DNA from: Bacteroidales bacterium | GTDB lineage: Bacteria > Bacteroidota > Bacteroidia > Bacteroidales > JAIOZK01 | Assembly (NCBI GenBank): GCA_021738625.1 | Contig: JAIPBS010000009.1 | Location: 44,172-108,171, forward strand | DNA: 64,000 nucleotides | Direction of reading: 5' to 3' | Part shown: piece by piece, positions 18,504 to 26,981 of the stretch | How positions within the stretch are numbered: the stretch's first letter is position 1 | Layout: the number at the start of each line of letters is the position of its first letter | The notes under the pieces: generated by a model | Told to the model about the DNA's origin: nothing | Database searches by the model: none | Seen by the model: the letters and a program-made list of their open reading frames with translations, nothing else | Program-made: the position numbers and the translations under genes

Positions 18504-19967
18504 ATGGCTATGCAAGCATCCCGAATTAATAAAATTGTTTCAATTCTCCTTTCGTTTTTTATGCTTTTCCTGTTTGCCTGCAAAAAAGATGAAGACATCA
18601 TAACGGGTTCTCTCAGCAATATATCCGTTTCAACCGACACCGTGATGTTCGACACAGTTTTCACAACAATCGGCTCCATAACCAAACAGCTTAAGATATA
18701 TAACAATAATGATCGCAAAATTAAGATCAACAATATCTCGATAAGAAACGGTCAATCCAGCCTGTTCAGGATGAACGTGGACGGAATTGCTGGCACTTCA
18801 GTTAACGATGTGGAAATAGGTGCCAACGACAGTCTTTACATTTTCATAAAAGTTACGGTCGATCCGAATGATGAGAATTCGCCTTTCGTAGTGGATGACC
18901 AGATTTTGCTCCGTACCAATGGCAGCGAGGAGGATGTGGATTTGGTTGCCTGGGGCCAGAACGCCAATTACATCATCGCCGACACTTATGTTCAGGGATT
19001 GCCGCCATACAAGATCGTGGCACACGAATTTTCCGACACTACCTGGACCAATGAAAAACCTTTTCTGATTTATGGTTACGCAGTGGTTGATTCCAATGCA
19101 ACATTGAGAATCCAGGCGGGAACGCAAATCCATTTTCACAACAATGCGGGTTTATGGATTTACAAAGGTGGTTCGTTGAAAGTAAATGGCACCCTTGAAG
19201 AAAAAGTCGTATTCCAGGGTGACCGCCTCGATATGGCCTACCGGGATGTACCGGGACAATGGGACCGCATCTGGATCAACGAAGGCAGCGTCGACAACGA
19301 GATCAATTATGCCGTGATACGCAACGGCTTTATCGGCATCCAGGCCGAAACCCTGCAGGAATACATGGGGAACCAACTAAGCATTTCCAATACCGTGATT
19401 GAGAACATGACCGGCATGGGGATCTTTTCAAGATATTATGTTATTGAAGCCTCCAATGTGGTGGTTAACAATTGCGAAGCCTATGGCGTTGCCCTCACCC
19501 TGGGCGGATATTACGATTTCAAGCAATGCACCTTTGCCAATTACTGGAGTCAGTCGATCAGGCAAAGCCCGAATCTATACATGAACAATTATTACCTTGA
19601 TACCAACGATGTGCCACAGGCTTTCGACATGTATGCCTATTTCAACAATACAATTATCTACGGAAGGAATGATGAGGAAATCGGGATGGAATCGGATGAG
19701 GGGGCTGTGTTTGATTATTATTTCGACCATGTTTTGCTGAAGACTGAAATGGATATCGACGACCCGGATCATTTTGCATCCTGCTTTAAGAATGAGGATC
19801 CGCTCTTTGTCAACCCGGATCATTTCAACTACGAACTCGACACCCTCTCCCCCGCCATCGACAAAGGAAGTGTGGAAATTGCACAGCAGGTGCCCCTCGA
19901 CCTGAACGGGATCAACCGCACCGAAAGCCCCGATTTGGGTGCATATGAATTTGTGCCCGGAAGATAG
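18504..19967 (+). CDS. Beta-helix surface lipoprotein
   Basis: 487-residue lipoprotein: signal sequence followed by lipobox LFAC at about residues 25-28 and then Lys-Lys-Asp-Glu-Asp, so the lipidated cysteine is followed by charged residues as in exported Bacteroidota surface lipoproteins. The middle (about 210-400) has the short repetitive strands of a right-handed parallel beta-helix. It ends GINRTESPDLGAYEFVPGR, a tail (LxGxxRxxxPDxGAYE) common to many Bacteroidota beta-helix proteins. Either ATG at 18504 or at 18510 could be used. A -7-like TAATTTTG sits at 18463-18470. Substrate or role unknown. Confidence 0.82.
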   Translation: MAMQASRINKIVSILLSFFMLFLFACKKDEDIITGSLSNISVSTDTVMFDTVFTTIGSITKQLKIYNNNDRKIKINNISIRNGQSSLFRMNVDGIAGTSVNDVEIGANDSLYIFIKVTVDPNDENSPFVVDDQILLRTNGSEEDVDLVAWGQNANYIIADTYVQGLPPYKIVAHEFSDTTWTNEKPFLIYGYAVVDSNATLRIQAGTQIHFHNNAGLWIYKGGSLKVNGTLEEKVVFQGDRLDMAYRDVPGQWDRIWINEGSVDNEINYAVIRNGFIGIQAETLQEYMGNQLSISNTVIENMTGMGIFSRYYVIEASNVVVNNCEAYGVALTLGGYYDFKQCTFANYWSQSIRQSPNLYMNNYYLDTNDVPQAFDMYAYFNNTIIYGRNDEEIGMESDEGAVFDYYFDHVLLKTEMDIDDPDHFASCFKNEDPLFVNPDHFNYELDTLSPAIDKGSVEIAQQVPLDLNGINRTESPDLGAYEFVPGR

Positions 19968-19969
19968 AT

Positions 19970-20003
19970 TTTGTGTAAGAACCTATCCTTTTTATTATCT
20001 TTG
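19970..20003 (+). promoter_or_regulatory. Promoter of the HEPN/MNT locus
   Basis: TTTG at 19970-19973 and TATCTTTG at 19996-20003 with a 22-bp spacer, ending 14 bp before the decayed HEPN start. It could still drive the surviving MNT gene. Confidence 0.45.
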
Positions 20004-20017
20004 GATAAATCATTTTT

Positions 20018-20187
20018 ATGAACAAGTCTGTTAAATACTGGCTGGAACTATCGGAATATGATTTGGAAACTGCTCAAGCAATGTTACAAAGCAGGAGATT
20101 CCTCTTAAAAGCCTGACAGAAGCAAAGTGTACTGAATTAATAAACAAAACCAAACAGTTCACATCATGGACAAAGAAGAAGTTATAA
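20018..20187 (+). pseudogene. Decayed HEPN-domain toxin
   Basis: An ATG at 20018 opens MNKSVKYWLELSEYDLETAQ, the typical start of HEPN-domain proteins, but the frame stops at 20116 after 32 residues. The shifted frame from 20101 reads SLTEAKCTELINKTKQFTSW and then TKKKL, the usual HEPN C-terminus, and stops at 20187. About 70 central residues, including the place of the catalytic Rx4-6H motif, are missing and the two ends are out of frame. The C-terminal piece overlaps the MNT gene start by 22 bp, as in intact HEPN/MNT operons. It cannot make an active RNase. Confidence 0.75.
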
Positions 20188-20468
20188 AAAAAGTCCAGAA
20201 ATATATACTATTGCTCAAAAACCACTTCAACATAGAACAGGTATTTCTCTTTGGTTCTTACGCGAAAAACAACTATCATGAAGATAGTGATATTGATGTA
20301 GCAATTGTAGTGGAGGAAGTTAAAGGGGATTATTTTGAAACCACACCGATTTTATGGAGGCTCAGAAGAGAAGTGGATGACAGAATAGAGCCAATCCTGA
20401 TTGAAAGAAAACATGATGAAAGTGGTTTTCTTTCAGAAATAAGAAAATCGGGTATTGAGATTAACTAA
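20166..20468 (+). CDS. MNT-type minimal nucleotidyltransferase (orphan antitoxin)
   Basis: 100-residue nucleotidyltransferase of the MNT family, which in HEPN/MNT toxin-antitoxin pairs modifies (AMPylates) and silences the HEPN RNase. The catalytic motif is complete: LFGSYAKNNYHEDSDIDV, with G30, S31 and the metal ligands D42 and D44, and a third acidic position in the later strand DDRIEPILIE. Length is normal. Since its HEPN partner is wrecked, it is either an orphan relic or has kept a separate role such as protection against a HEPN elsewhere. It follows directly on the broken HEPN gene. Confidence 0.88.
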   Translation: MDKEEVIKKVQKYILLLKNHFNIEQVFLFGSYAKNNYHEDSDIDVAIVVEEVKGDYFETTPILWRLRREVDDRIEPILIERKHDESGFLSEIRKSGIEIN

Positions 20469-20588
20469 ACGCCTTTGGGTATTATTCCAAAAAACTACCT
20501 GATCAATCCAGGCCAAAAGGAGGTAAAAAAGTTAAGGATCCTGAAAACAGAACCATTTTCTTTTGACGAAGGTTTGTTTAAAGGTTAG
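20469..20588 (+). pseudogene. Possible remnant of a C-terminal coding fragment
   Basis: A frame without any start codon reads GIIPKNYLINPGQKEVKKLR and continues to a TAG at 20588, ending DEGLFKG. It follows the MNT stop at once. The residue composition looks protein-like but no family is recognised; it may be debris of the same deletion-prone locus. Confidence 0.25.
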
Positions 20589-20596
20589 GTCAAACA

Positions 20597-22300
20597 TCAC
20601 CAGAACACCGCATACAATACCGCCAAGATCACAAAAATCACAAATGCCCCGATATTGAACACCGGACCTGTTTTAAACAATTTCTTTTTGAGCTTTATGC
20701 CCTTTTCGTCCACCTTTCCCTTTCCTTCTATCCAGCTCAGAAGCAAAATGATACCAAGCACGATAACAAATGTATAAGCCATCTGATTCATCCAGGGAAC
20801 ATTTACGAACAATGCTTCCAATGCAGTACCTTCAGCCCATCCGTTGCTGCCCACTTTAAAATACATGGCAACCGGAATGGACAGAACGGCGCCCCATATG
20901 GCAGCATGGTTGGTGGTTTTCTTCCAGAACAAACCTAGTATAAATATGGCCAGGATGCCCGGGCTTACGATACCGGTATATTCTTGTATATATTGAAAGG
21001 CCTGTTTGATATTCCCCAGCATAGGCGCTATAAAGCAGGCGATCAGCAAGGCAACCACTGCGGTGATCCTGCCGGTGGCAACATTTTGCCTCTCCGTCGC
21101 ATTTTTATTGATGAATGGTCTGTAGATATCCATGGTAAAAATGGTGGCCGTTGAATTCAGCATGGAAGCCAGGGACGAAACAATTGCTGCCGCCAAGGCT
21201 GCCAGAACAAGCCCTTTTAATCCTGCCGGGATGAAAGTATCGATGAGCCAGGGATAGGCCCTGTCGTTATCGATTACGCCGCTATCTTTTAAAAATGCGG
21301 GATCGACACTTGCCGCTGTGACATTACCCTCAGGACCTGCATTCAAAACAAAAGCGATGATACCCGGCACCACCACGATCAAAGGGATGATCAGCTTCAG
21401 GAATCCGGCAAAGATGATCCCGCGCTGGGATTCGCGCAGGCTCTTGGCGGCAAAGGTCCGCTGGATGATATACTGGTTGAAGCCCCAGTAGTAAAGGTTG
21501 GCTACCCACATTCCACCCAGCAAAACCGACAAGCCGGGCAGGTCGAACCAGGCATCGTCACCATTGGGTGTGATCAGTTCGCCCTTTTGAAGGATCATTG
21601 AAAACTTCTCGGGCACTTTGTCATAAATATATTCCAGTCCTGCAATGATACCGCCATCCGGAACAAGGGATTGCAGGGCAATGATCGCGGTGATCAGTCC
21701 GCCGATCACCAGTATGGTTACCTGCACAACATCCGTCCAGGCTACGGATGAAAGCCCGCCGCGCAATGAATAAACTAAAGTGAATAAAGCCAAACCAATT
21801 ATTGCGGGAATTAACAGACTACCGTCGCCCACTCCCAAAATCGTATCCAATGCTTTGGCACCCAGATAGAGTACAGAGGTCAGGTTTACAAAAACAAACA
21901 AGGCGATCCAGAAAACGGCCAGTATGGATTTCAGATTGGAACCAAAGCGTTTTTCCAGAAATTCAGGAATGGTGTATATTTTTTTCTCAAAAAAGATGGG
22001 AAGAAAAAACTTCCCAACAATGATCAGCGTTATGGCAGCCATCCATTCATAGGAAGCTATGCCCAGGCCGATGGCAAAACCCGAGCCCGACATCCCGATC
22101 ATTTGTTCGGCGGAAATGTTGGCTGCGATCAGCGAGGCGCCGATGGCCCACCAGGGCAATGACTTTCCAGCCAGGAAATAATCCTGGGCCGTGCGCTCAA
22201 CGCCCTTTTTCTTTCTTGAAACCCATAACCCTATCGAAACAATTACAATCCCGTATAAAACAAACACCAGATAATCCCAGGTTCCGAAATCGTGGTTCAT
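20597..22300 (-). CDS. Sodium/sugar symporter (SSS family, SGLT-like)
   Basis: 567-residue membrane protein of the sodium:solute symporter family with about 14 helices. It carries ISAEQMIGMSGSGFAIGLGI, LGAKALDTILGVG, LRGGLSSVAWTDVVQ (SSS signature), NLYYWGFNQYIIQRTFAAKS and SSLASMLNSTATIFTMDIY, matching the galactose-type SGLT branch. Sodium-driven uptake of a hexose is likely. It is divergent from galM (aldose 1-epimerase) across a 404-bp gap, which supports a sugar substrate such as galactose or glucose; exact specificity is inferred. Confidence 0.92.
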   Translation of the reverse strand: MNHDFGTWDYLVFVLYGIVIVSIGLWVSRKKKGVERTAQDYFLAGKSLPWWAIGASLIAANISAEQMIGMSGSGFAIGLGIASYEWMAAITLIIVGKFFLPIFFEKKIYTIPEFLEKRFGSNLKSILAVFWIALFVFVNLTSVLYLGAKALDTILGVGDGSLLIPAIIGLALFTLVYSLRGGLSSVAWTDVVQVTILVIGGLITAIIALQSLVPDGGIIAGLEYIYDKVPEKFSMILQKGELITPNGDDAWFDLPGLSVLLGGMWVANLYYWGFNQYIIQRTFAAKSLRESQRGIIFAGFLKLIIPLIVVVPGIIAFVLNAGPEGNVTAASVDPAFLKDSGVIDNDRAYPWLIDTFIPAGLKGLVLAALAAAIVSSLASMLNSTATIFTMDIYRPFINKNATERQNVATGRITAVVALLIACFIAPMLGNIKQAFQYIQEYTGIVSPGILAIFILGLFWKKTTNHAAIWGAVLSIPVAMYFKVGSNGWAEGTALEALFVNVPWMNQMAYTFVIVLGIILLLSWIEGKGKVDEKGIKLKKKLFKTGPVFNIGAFVIFVILAVLYAVFW

Positions 22301-22704
22301 GATCTGCTAAATTTGATTTTGTTCTACAAACCTAAAGAAAATGTTTGATTGTTTGATTGTTTATTTGATGCCCGCTGAGTGATCCGTTCACTCGCAAAGG
22401 AAAGCGACATTGATCAACCGGCATACGCAAGTGAACGGATCACTTTCCTGGACCTCGTCCCTTTCTTTTGTTAGACACGGATTGCAAATCCGCGCCAGCT
22501 AAGAGTTTACATCCATGCATCCATGCAATCAAACATCCATACAATCAAACCTTCATACAATCCTCCATCCATGTTCATAAAAGTCAGTCTTCATTCGTGC
22601 ATCCGTGGCTATTCTTGCCATTCGTAAATCGGTGGCTACTTTCAATCTAAATTTCCACACAATCCATCCTTTTTCTTAGCTTTGTTGACATCAACAATCA
22701 AATC
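22301..22704. other. 404-bp intergenic region with several repeats
   Basis: Between the symporter and galM. It holds TGTTTGAT-like tandem units (22343-22368), a 15-bp inverted repeat (22378-22392/22430-22444), an ACACGGATTGCAAATCCGCG palindromic stretch at 22475-22494, and a low-complexity run of CATCCATGCA/ATACAATCAA units (22510-22572). A -7-like TAGCTTTG at 22677-22684 probably starts galM. No gene is seen; a 60-codon frame across the repeats is not credible. Confidence 0.55.
22378..22444. repeat. Perfect 15-bp inverted repeat with 37-bp loop
   Basis: AGTGATCCGTTCACT (22378-22392) and AGTGAACGGATCACT (22430-22444) are exact reverse complements. No T run follows. Possible long hairpin or remnant of a repeat element. 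Confidence 0.7.
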
Positions 22705-23838
22705 ATGAAAAAGCATCTATTTATTATTTTGCTGCCGGCTGTGCTTGCGACAGCTTGCATAAACAGCAGCCAAAACAGGAATCAGATGAAGCATAAACTC
22801 AGCGTCGGCAAGGCGGATTTCGGGCAGGTAGATGAACAGCCTGTATATCTTTACACCCTCCGAAACGAAAACGGGATAAAGATCAACATCACCAATTATG
22901 GCGGGATCGTCACCCATCTTTTTGTTCCCGATAAAAACGATAGCCTTCGTGACATCGTCCTGGGTTTTGATAGCCTGCAGCCATACCTGGAAGGGCATCC
23001 CTATTTCGGTGCCATCATAGGACGTTACGCCAACCGCATAGCACAAGGCAAGTTTATCTTAAATGACACCCTTTATCAATTGGCACAAAATAACGACAAC
23101 AACCATCTGCACGGCGGTATTAAAGGATTCGACAAAGTGGTTTGGGAAACCAAAATGATCGAGGATTCAAATTCGGTGGAATTGCAGTTGCATTATCTCA
23201 GTCCGCATATGGAAGAAAGTTATCCGGGAAACCTTGATGTAACCGTCACTTACAGCCTGAATAATTTGAATGAACTTCATATCCAATACCTTGCAACCAC
23301 CGACATCGCCACACCGGTCAACCTGACCAATCACAGCTATTTCAACCTGAAAGGAGCAGGCAATGGCGATATACTCGACCACAAGCTGATGATCGATGCG
23401 GATCATTTTACACCGGTAACCAGCGAATTGATCCCGACAGGCGAAATAAAAGACGTTGCCGGCACCCCATTCGATTTCAGAAAAGCAAAAGCAATCGGAA
23501 AAGAAATAGATAAGGTTGAAGGAGGCTATGATCACAACTTTGTCCTGAACAAACATGATCTTGAAAATACCGTGGTTGAAAGCTGGTCGGATGAGAGCGG
23601 TATCAGGCTAAAAGTCTTTACCGATCAACCCGGCCTTCAGTTCTATTCGGGCAATTTCCTGGATGGCAGCATCACAGGAAAGGGAAACAAGGTCTACAAA
23701 AAACACTATGGTTTTTGCCTTGAAACACAGCATTTCCCTGATTCGCCCAATCAACCTGACTTTCCCAATACGATCTTACAACCGGGAGAAATATTTAACA
23801 GTAAAACCATTTACCAGCTCGGCATCAGCAAACAATGA
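22705..23838 (+). CDS. galM: Aldose 1-epimerase (mutarotase), lipoprotein form
   Basis: 377-residue galactose mutarotase, which interconverts alpha and beta anomers of aldoses. A lipoprotein signal (MKKHLFIILLPAVLATAC, lipobox ATAC) means it acts in the periplasm, not the cytoplasm. Conserved segments: GGIVTHLFVPDKNG-like start, GRYANRIAQGKF, NNDNNHLHGG with the first catalytic His, TNHSYFNL with the second His, and the C-terminal GLQFYSGNF and LETQHFPDSPNQPDFP including the catalytic Glu. It probably prepares sugars for the divergent SGLT-like symporter. Confidence 0.95.
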   Translation: MKKHLFIILLPAVLATACINSSQNRNQMKHKLSVGKADFGQVDEQPVYLYTLRNENGIKINITNYGGIVTHLFVPDKNDSLRDIVLGFDSLQPYLEGHPYFGAIIGRYANRIAQGKFILNDTLYQLAQNNDNNHLHGGIKGFDKVVWETKMIEDSNSVELQLHYLSPHMEESYPGNLDVTVTYSLNNLNELHIQYLATTDIATPVNLTNHSYFNLKGAGNGDILDHKLMIDADHFTPVTSELIPTGEIKDVAGTPFDFRKAKAIGKEIDKVEGGYDHNFVLNKHDLENTVVESWSDESGIRLKVFTDQPGLQFYSGNFLDGSITGKGNKVYKKHYGFCLETQHFPDSPNQPDFPNTILQPGEIFNSKTIYQLGISKQ

Positions 23839-23905
23839 AGAAGCCCGGCATGCATTTATCCGGTTCTCAATTTTTAATTAACTTGGTCGGATAGAAACAT
23901 GGACT

Positions 23906-25603
23906 ATGGAGGGATTGAAACTGATATTGAACATCCTTACGGTGATTGGCTCGCTCGGCTTATTTTTGTTCGGGATGAAAATGATGAGCGAATCCCTGCA
24001 AAAAGTGGCCGGAAGCAGGATGCGATCCATTCTGGCAGCGATCGCAGGCAAGCCGGCCAAGGGTGTTTTCACCGGACTTGTGGTAACCGCCATCATTCAA
24101 TCCTCCTCAGCTACCACGGTAATGATCGTGAGCTTTGTAAACGCAGGCCTGTTAACACTTGCTGAATCGGTAGGTATGATCATGGGAGCGAACATCGGTA
24201 CCACCATAACACCCTGGTTGATCAGTTTGCTTGGATTCGGACAAACCTTCAACATCGGTGTGATATTATTGCCCCTGATCGCACTGAGCCTGCCCTTGTT
24301 ATTCTCAAGCGACTGGCGCAAAAAATCATGGGCGGAGTTCATCATGGGCTTCGTAATATTGTTTCTCGGATTGGGCCTATTGAAAAGCAATGTACCAGCT
24401 GTGGAACAGGGCACTTATTTCTTTGAACATTTCTCGACTTATACCAGTGCAACTTTTTTTGATATTTTACTCTTCGTCGGTATCGGTATGATCCTTACCA
24501 TTATTTTTCAATCTTCAAGCGCGACCATTGCGCTAACATTTGTGATCGCAACCGAAGGCTGGATTTCCTTTCCCCTGGCAACGGCTATGGTTTTGGGTGA
24601 AAATATCGGCACAACATCTACCGCTGTTATCGCCTCACTGGTTGCCAATACCCCGGCTAAACGCTCAGCGCTTATTCATGTTATCTTCAATGCAATTGGG
24701 GTGTTCTGGGCATTGCTGGTCTTCCGCTATTTATTGCTGGGCACGGATTTCTTCGTTAACAAAATCGACGGGGTATCTGCATCTGACAACCCACTGGCTA
24801 TCCCGCTTGCCCTGTCCATATTTCATACAGGGTTTAATGTGATCAACACCTTGATACTTGTGAATTTTGTACCCTTTATTGTTCTGCTCAGCAGAAAAAT
24901 CCTTCCCGGGGGCGACAAGGCCGACGAGGATTACAAGCTAAGATTTATCGACAGCACGGTTTTGTCCACTTCCGAACTTTCGCTCTTCCAGGCCAAGAAA
25001 GAAGTAAAACATCTGGCGCTTCGGGTGAGGCAAATGTATGAGATCATCCCAAGACTGCTGCTTGAAAAACGGCCAAGAAAATACGACAAGTTATTTAAGG
25101 TGATCGGGAAAAACGAAGATCTTGTGGATACCATGGAGATAGAGATTGCCAAATACCTGACCAAATTATCGGATGGAAAGTTGAGCGACCAGAGCACCCG
25201 GCAGGTGAGGGCCTTATTTAAAATCATCGATGACCTCGAAAGCATTGGCGATGCATGCAATTCCATATCCAAAATCATCGATATCAAAAACCGTGAAAAT
25301 GCTTACTTTGTTCAGGATCTCAGAGATAATCTGAACGAACTTTTTGAGGCGGTTGACCATGCATTCGAGATCATGTTCGAAAACCTCGAAAAAGACAAAA
25401 GCAATATCGACCTGGGAAAAGCCAGACAAGCTGAAGATCACATTAACAGTTTGAGAAACAAATTGCGGGAAGAACATATTGCGAATATCAACAAAGGGAA
25501 ATATCCCTACCAGACCGGCACTTATTACAGTGAACTTTTCACTTCCCTTGAAAAAATAGGTGATTACATAATCAATGTTTCGGAAGCGCTAAAAGAAATA
25601 TAA
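23906..25603 (+). CDS. Na/Pi cotransporter with C-terminal PhoU-like domain
   Basis: 565-residue protein of the Na+/phosphate cotransporter II (NptA/YjbB) family. Nine or so membrane helices occupy residues 1-330 and include the paired QSSSATTVMIVSFVNAGLL and QSSSATIALTFVIATEG repeats that bind phosphate, plus MGANIGTT and LGENIGTT. Residues 345-565 are helical and PhoU-like. Members may import or export phosphate. ATG at 23906 (MEGLKLILNILTVIGSLGLF) is preferred over the out-of-frame ATG at 23899. It is the first gene of a phosphate cluster, but carries no visible Pho box of its own. Confidence 0.93.
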   Translation: MEGLKLILNILTVIGSLGLFLFGMKMMSESLQKVAGSRMRSILAAIAGKPAKGVFTGLVVTAIIQSSSATTVMIVSFVNAGLLTLAESVGMIMGANIGTTITPWLISLLGFGQTFNIGVILLPLIALSLPLLFSSDWRKKSWAEFIMGFVILFLGLGLLKSNVPAVEQGTYFFEHFSTYTSATFFDILLFVGIGMILTIIFQSSSATIALTFVIATEGWISFPLATAMVLGENIGTTSTAVIASLVANTPAKRSALIHVIFNAIGVFWALLVFRYLLLGTDFFVNKIDGVSASDNPLAIPLALSIFHTGFNVINTLILVNFVPFIVLLSRKILPGGDKADEDYKLRFIDSTVLSTSELSLFQAKKEVKHLALRVRQMYEIIPRLLLEKRPRKYDKLFKVIGKNEDLVDTMEIEIAKYLTKLSDGKLSDQSTRQVRALFKIIDDLESIGDACNSISKIIDIKNRENAYFVQDLRDNLNELFEAVDHAFEIMFENLEKDKSNIDLGKARQAEDHINSLRNKLREEHIANINKGKYPYQTGTYYSELFTSLEKIGDYIINVSEALKEI

Positions 25604-25621
25604 GACCGGTTTTCATATTGA

Positions 25622-26971
25622 TCATCGAAGCATGCCCGAGTTGCTGATCAGCGACCAACCATACGCCCAGTTATATGATCCGAAAGCTCCCTTGAAACCT
25701 GGTTTCTCAAACCAATCGGAAGGATATGGCGCGAGATTTTCATAAACATTACCTTTTGGAATGGGATTGAACTTCATATTCTCCATTTCTATTCCGGGAT
25801 CGGAGACATCATTATCCGCAGAAACAAAATATGACTGAAATGCCGCATTTTGCTCATCCGTATTTACTCCCGGTTCGGCAACCACTTTAAAAATAGTTTC
25901 AGGGCTGTCTCCGGCAACCTCATAAAAGATGTTGTTTTTGATCTCAAGCTTTCCAAGCTCAAACTGTCTGTAAGAATCATCCCGGTCAGGATCGTATTCC
26001 ACATCCACACCCTTTCCTTGTTTAAGAAAAACAGAGTTCGCAATCTTTCCGCCCGCATTATCGTAAAACTCGATCAGATGGTCTTCAATCTCATTTCCGC
26101 GCCCAATGAAAGTCACATTATATATTTCAGGAATAGAATAAGGCGTTCCCACCACCGGATCAACCCCGCCATCGGCCTCAATCAAATTATCTCCTACTGC
26201 AGGGTCTTCCACTGCCAGCCAGTATTGCCCTTTGCCGCGATAGCCCATATCATAGTCAATGGCATCGTCACCGCAATAGGCAACAATGATGTTGCGACAG
26301 TTCACCGTTCCACCGAAAAACTCGATCCCATCATCGGCATTGGAAATGATCTCGACATGCTCGATGATGGTTCCATTCCCTACTCCGGCCAGGGTAAGGC
26401 CGTTAATCTCATTGCCTTCTCCGATATTGGTACCACCGTGACGAATGGAAACATACTGCAGGATCCCGGAGTTATCCGCATCATCATCACCACCATAAAG
26501 AGCTCTGGGCTCATCAATGGATATTCCTTCTACATGAGCTTCTCCACCCTGTATGTTGAGTTGCGCATTTCCAAGGATAATCAATCCGCCCCATAGCCCT
26601 TTGCTGAGTAATGGAACCGCCCCCTGCAGATCATCGCCTTCTACCGTAAAAATGATTGGCGCCTCGGATGCCCCCCCGGCAATGATTTTCCCACCCCTGG
26701 CAACGATCAGTGCAGTGGATGCACTCCCCTGCCCGGTTCGGGCACGGATTACAGTTCCCGCTTCAATGGTAAGGATCTGCCCCTCGTTCACAAAAACTTT
26801 TCCCTCAAGCATGTATGTGTTGTCGGAAGTCCATGTGGTGGTGCCTGTTCCTCCGCCGAGATCACGGATTACAATGGCATTTTCCTCAAGGCTGTACTCA
26901 CCTTCCCTGCAGGAAAAAAACACAATCATCATCAAAAATGATAAAAATCCGGTATAATAAACTGACTTCAT
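25622..26971 (-). CDS. Beta-helix-like surface lipoprotein of the phosphate cluster
   Basis: 449-residue lipoprotein when started at ATG 26971, which follows TTGAGAAAT and precedes MKSVYYTGFLSFLMMIVFFSC; an earlier ATG at 27001 overlaps the porin gene and puts ten odd residues before the signal. Lipobox FFSC. The body contains short strands and many Asp/Gly/Asn turns with segments such as EGKVFVNEGQILTIEAGTVI and HVEIISNADDGIEFFGGTVN, seen in right-handed beta-helix proteins of Bacteroidota. It follows the porin by 10 bp, so the two form a minus-strand operon driven from the Pho-box region. A phosphate-ester or polymer ligand at the surface is plausible but inferred. Confidence 0.82.
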   Translation of the reverse strand: MKSVYYTGFLSFLMMIVFFSCREGEYSLEENAIVIRDLGGGTGTTTWTSDNTYMLEGKVFVNEGQILTIEAGTVIRARTGQGSASTALIVARGGKIIAGGASEAPIIFTVEGDDLQGAVPLLSKGLWGGLIILGNAQLNIQGGEAHVEGISIDEPRALYGGDDDADNSGILQYVSIRHGGTNIGEGNEINGLTLAGVGNGTIIEHVEIISNADDGIEFFGGTVNCRNIIVAYCGDDAIDYDMGYRGKGQYWLAVEDPAVGDNLIEADGGVDPVVGTPYSIPEIYNVTFIGRGNEIEDHLIEFYDNAGGKIANSVFLKQGKGVDVEYDPDRDDSYRQFELGKLEIKNNIFYEVAGDSPETIFKVVAEPGVNTDEQNAAFQSYFVSADNDVSDPGIEMENMKFNPIPKGNVYENLAPYPSDWFEKPGFKGAFGSYNWAYGWSLISNSGMLR

Positions 26972-26981
26972 ATTTCTCAAA

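Noticed and set aside
22468..22500. tRNA-like stretch around GATTGCAAATCCGCG
   Set aside because: Only one short palindrome, no acceptor stem, D- or T-loop.
25850..26596. 248-codon plus-strand frame opposite the surface lipoprotein
   Set aside because: Mirror of a well-supported minus-strand lipoprotein with signal peptide and operon context; no domain of its own.
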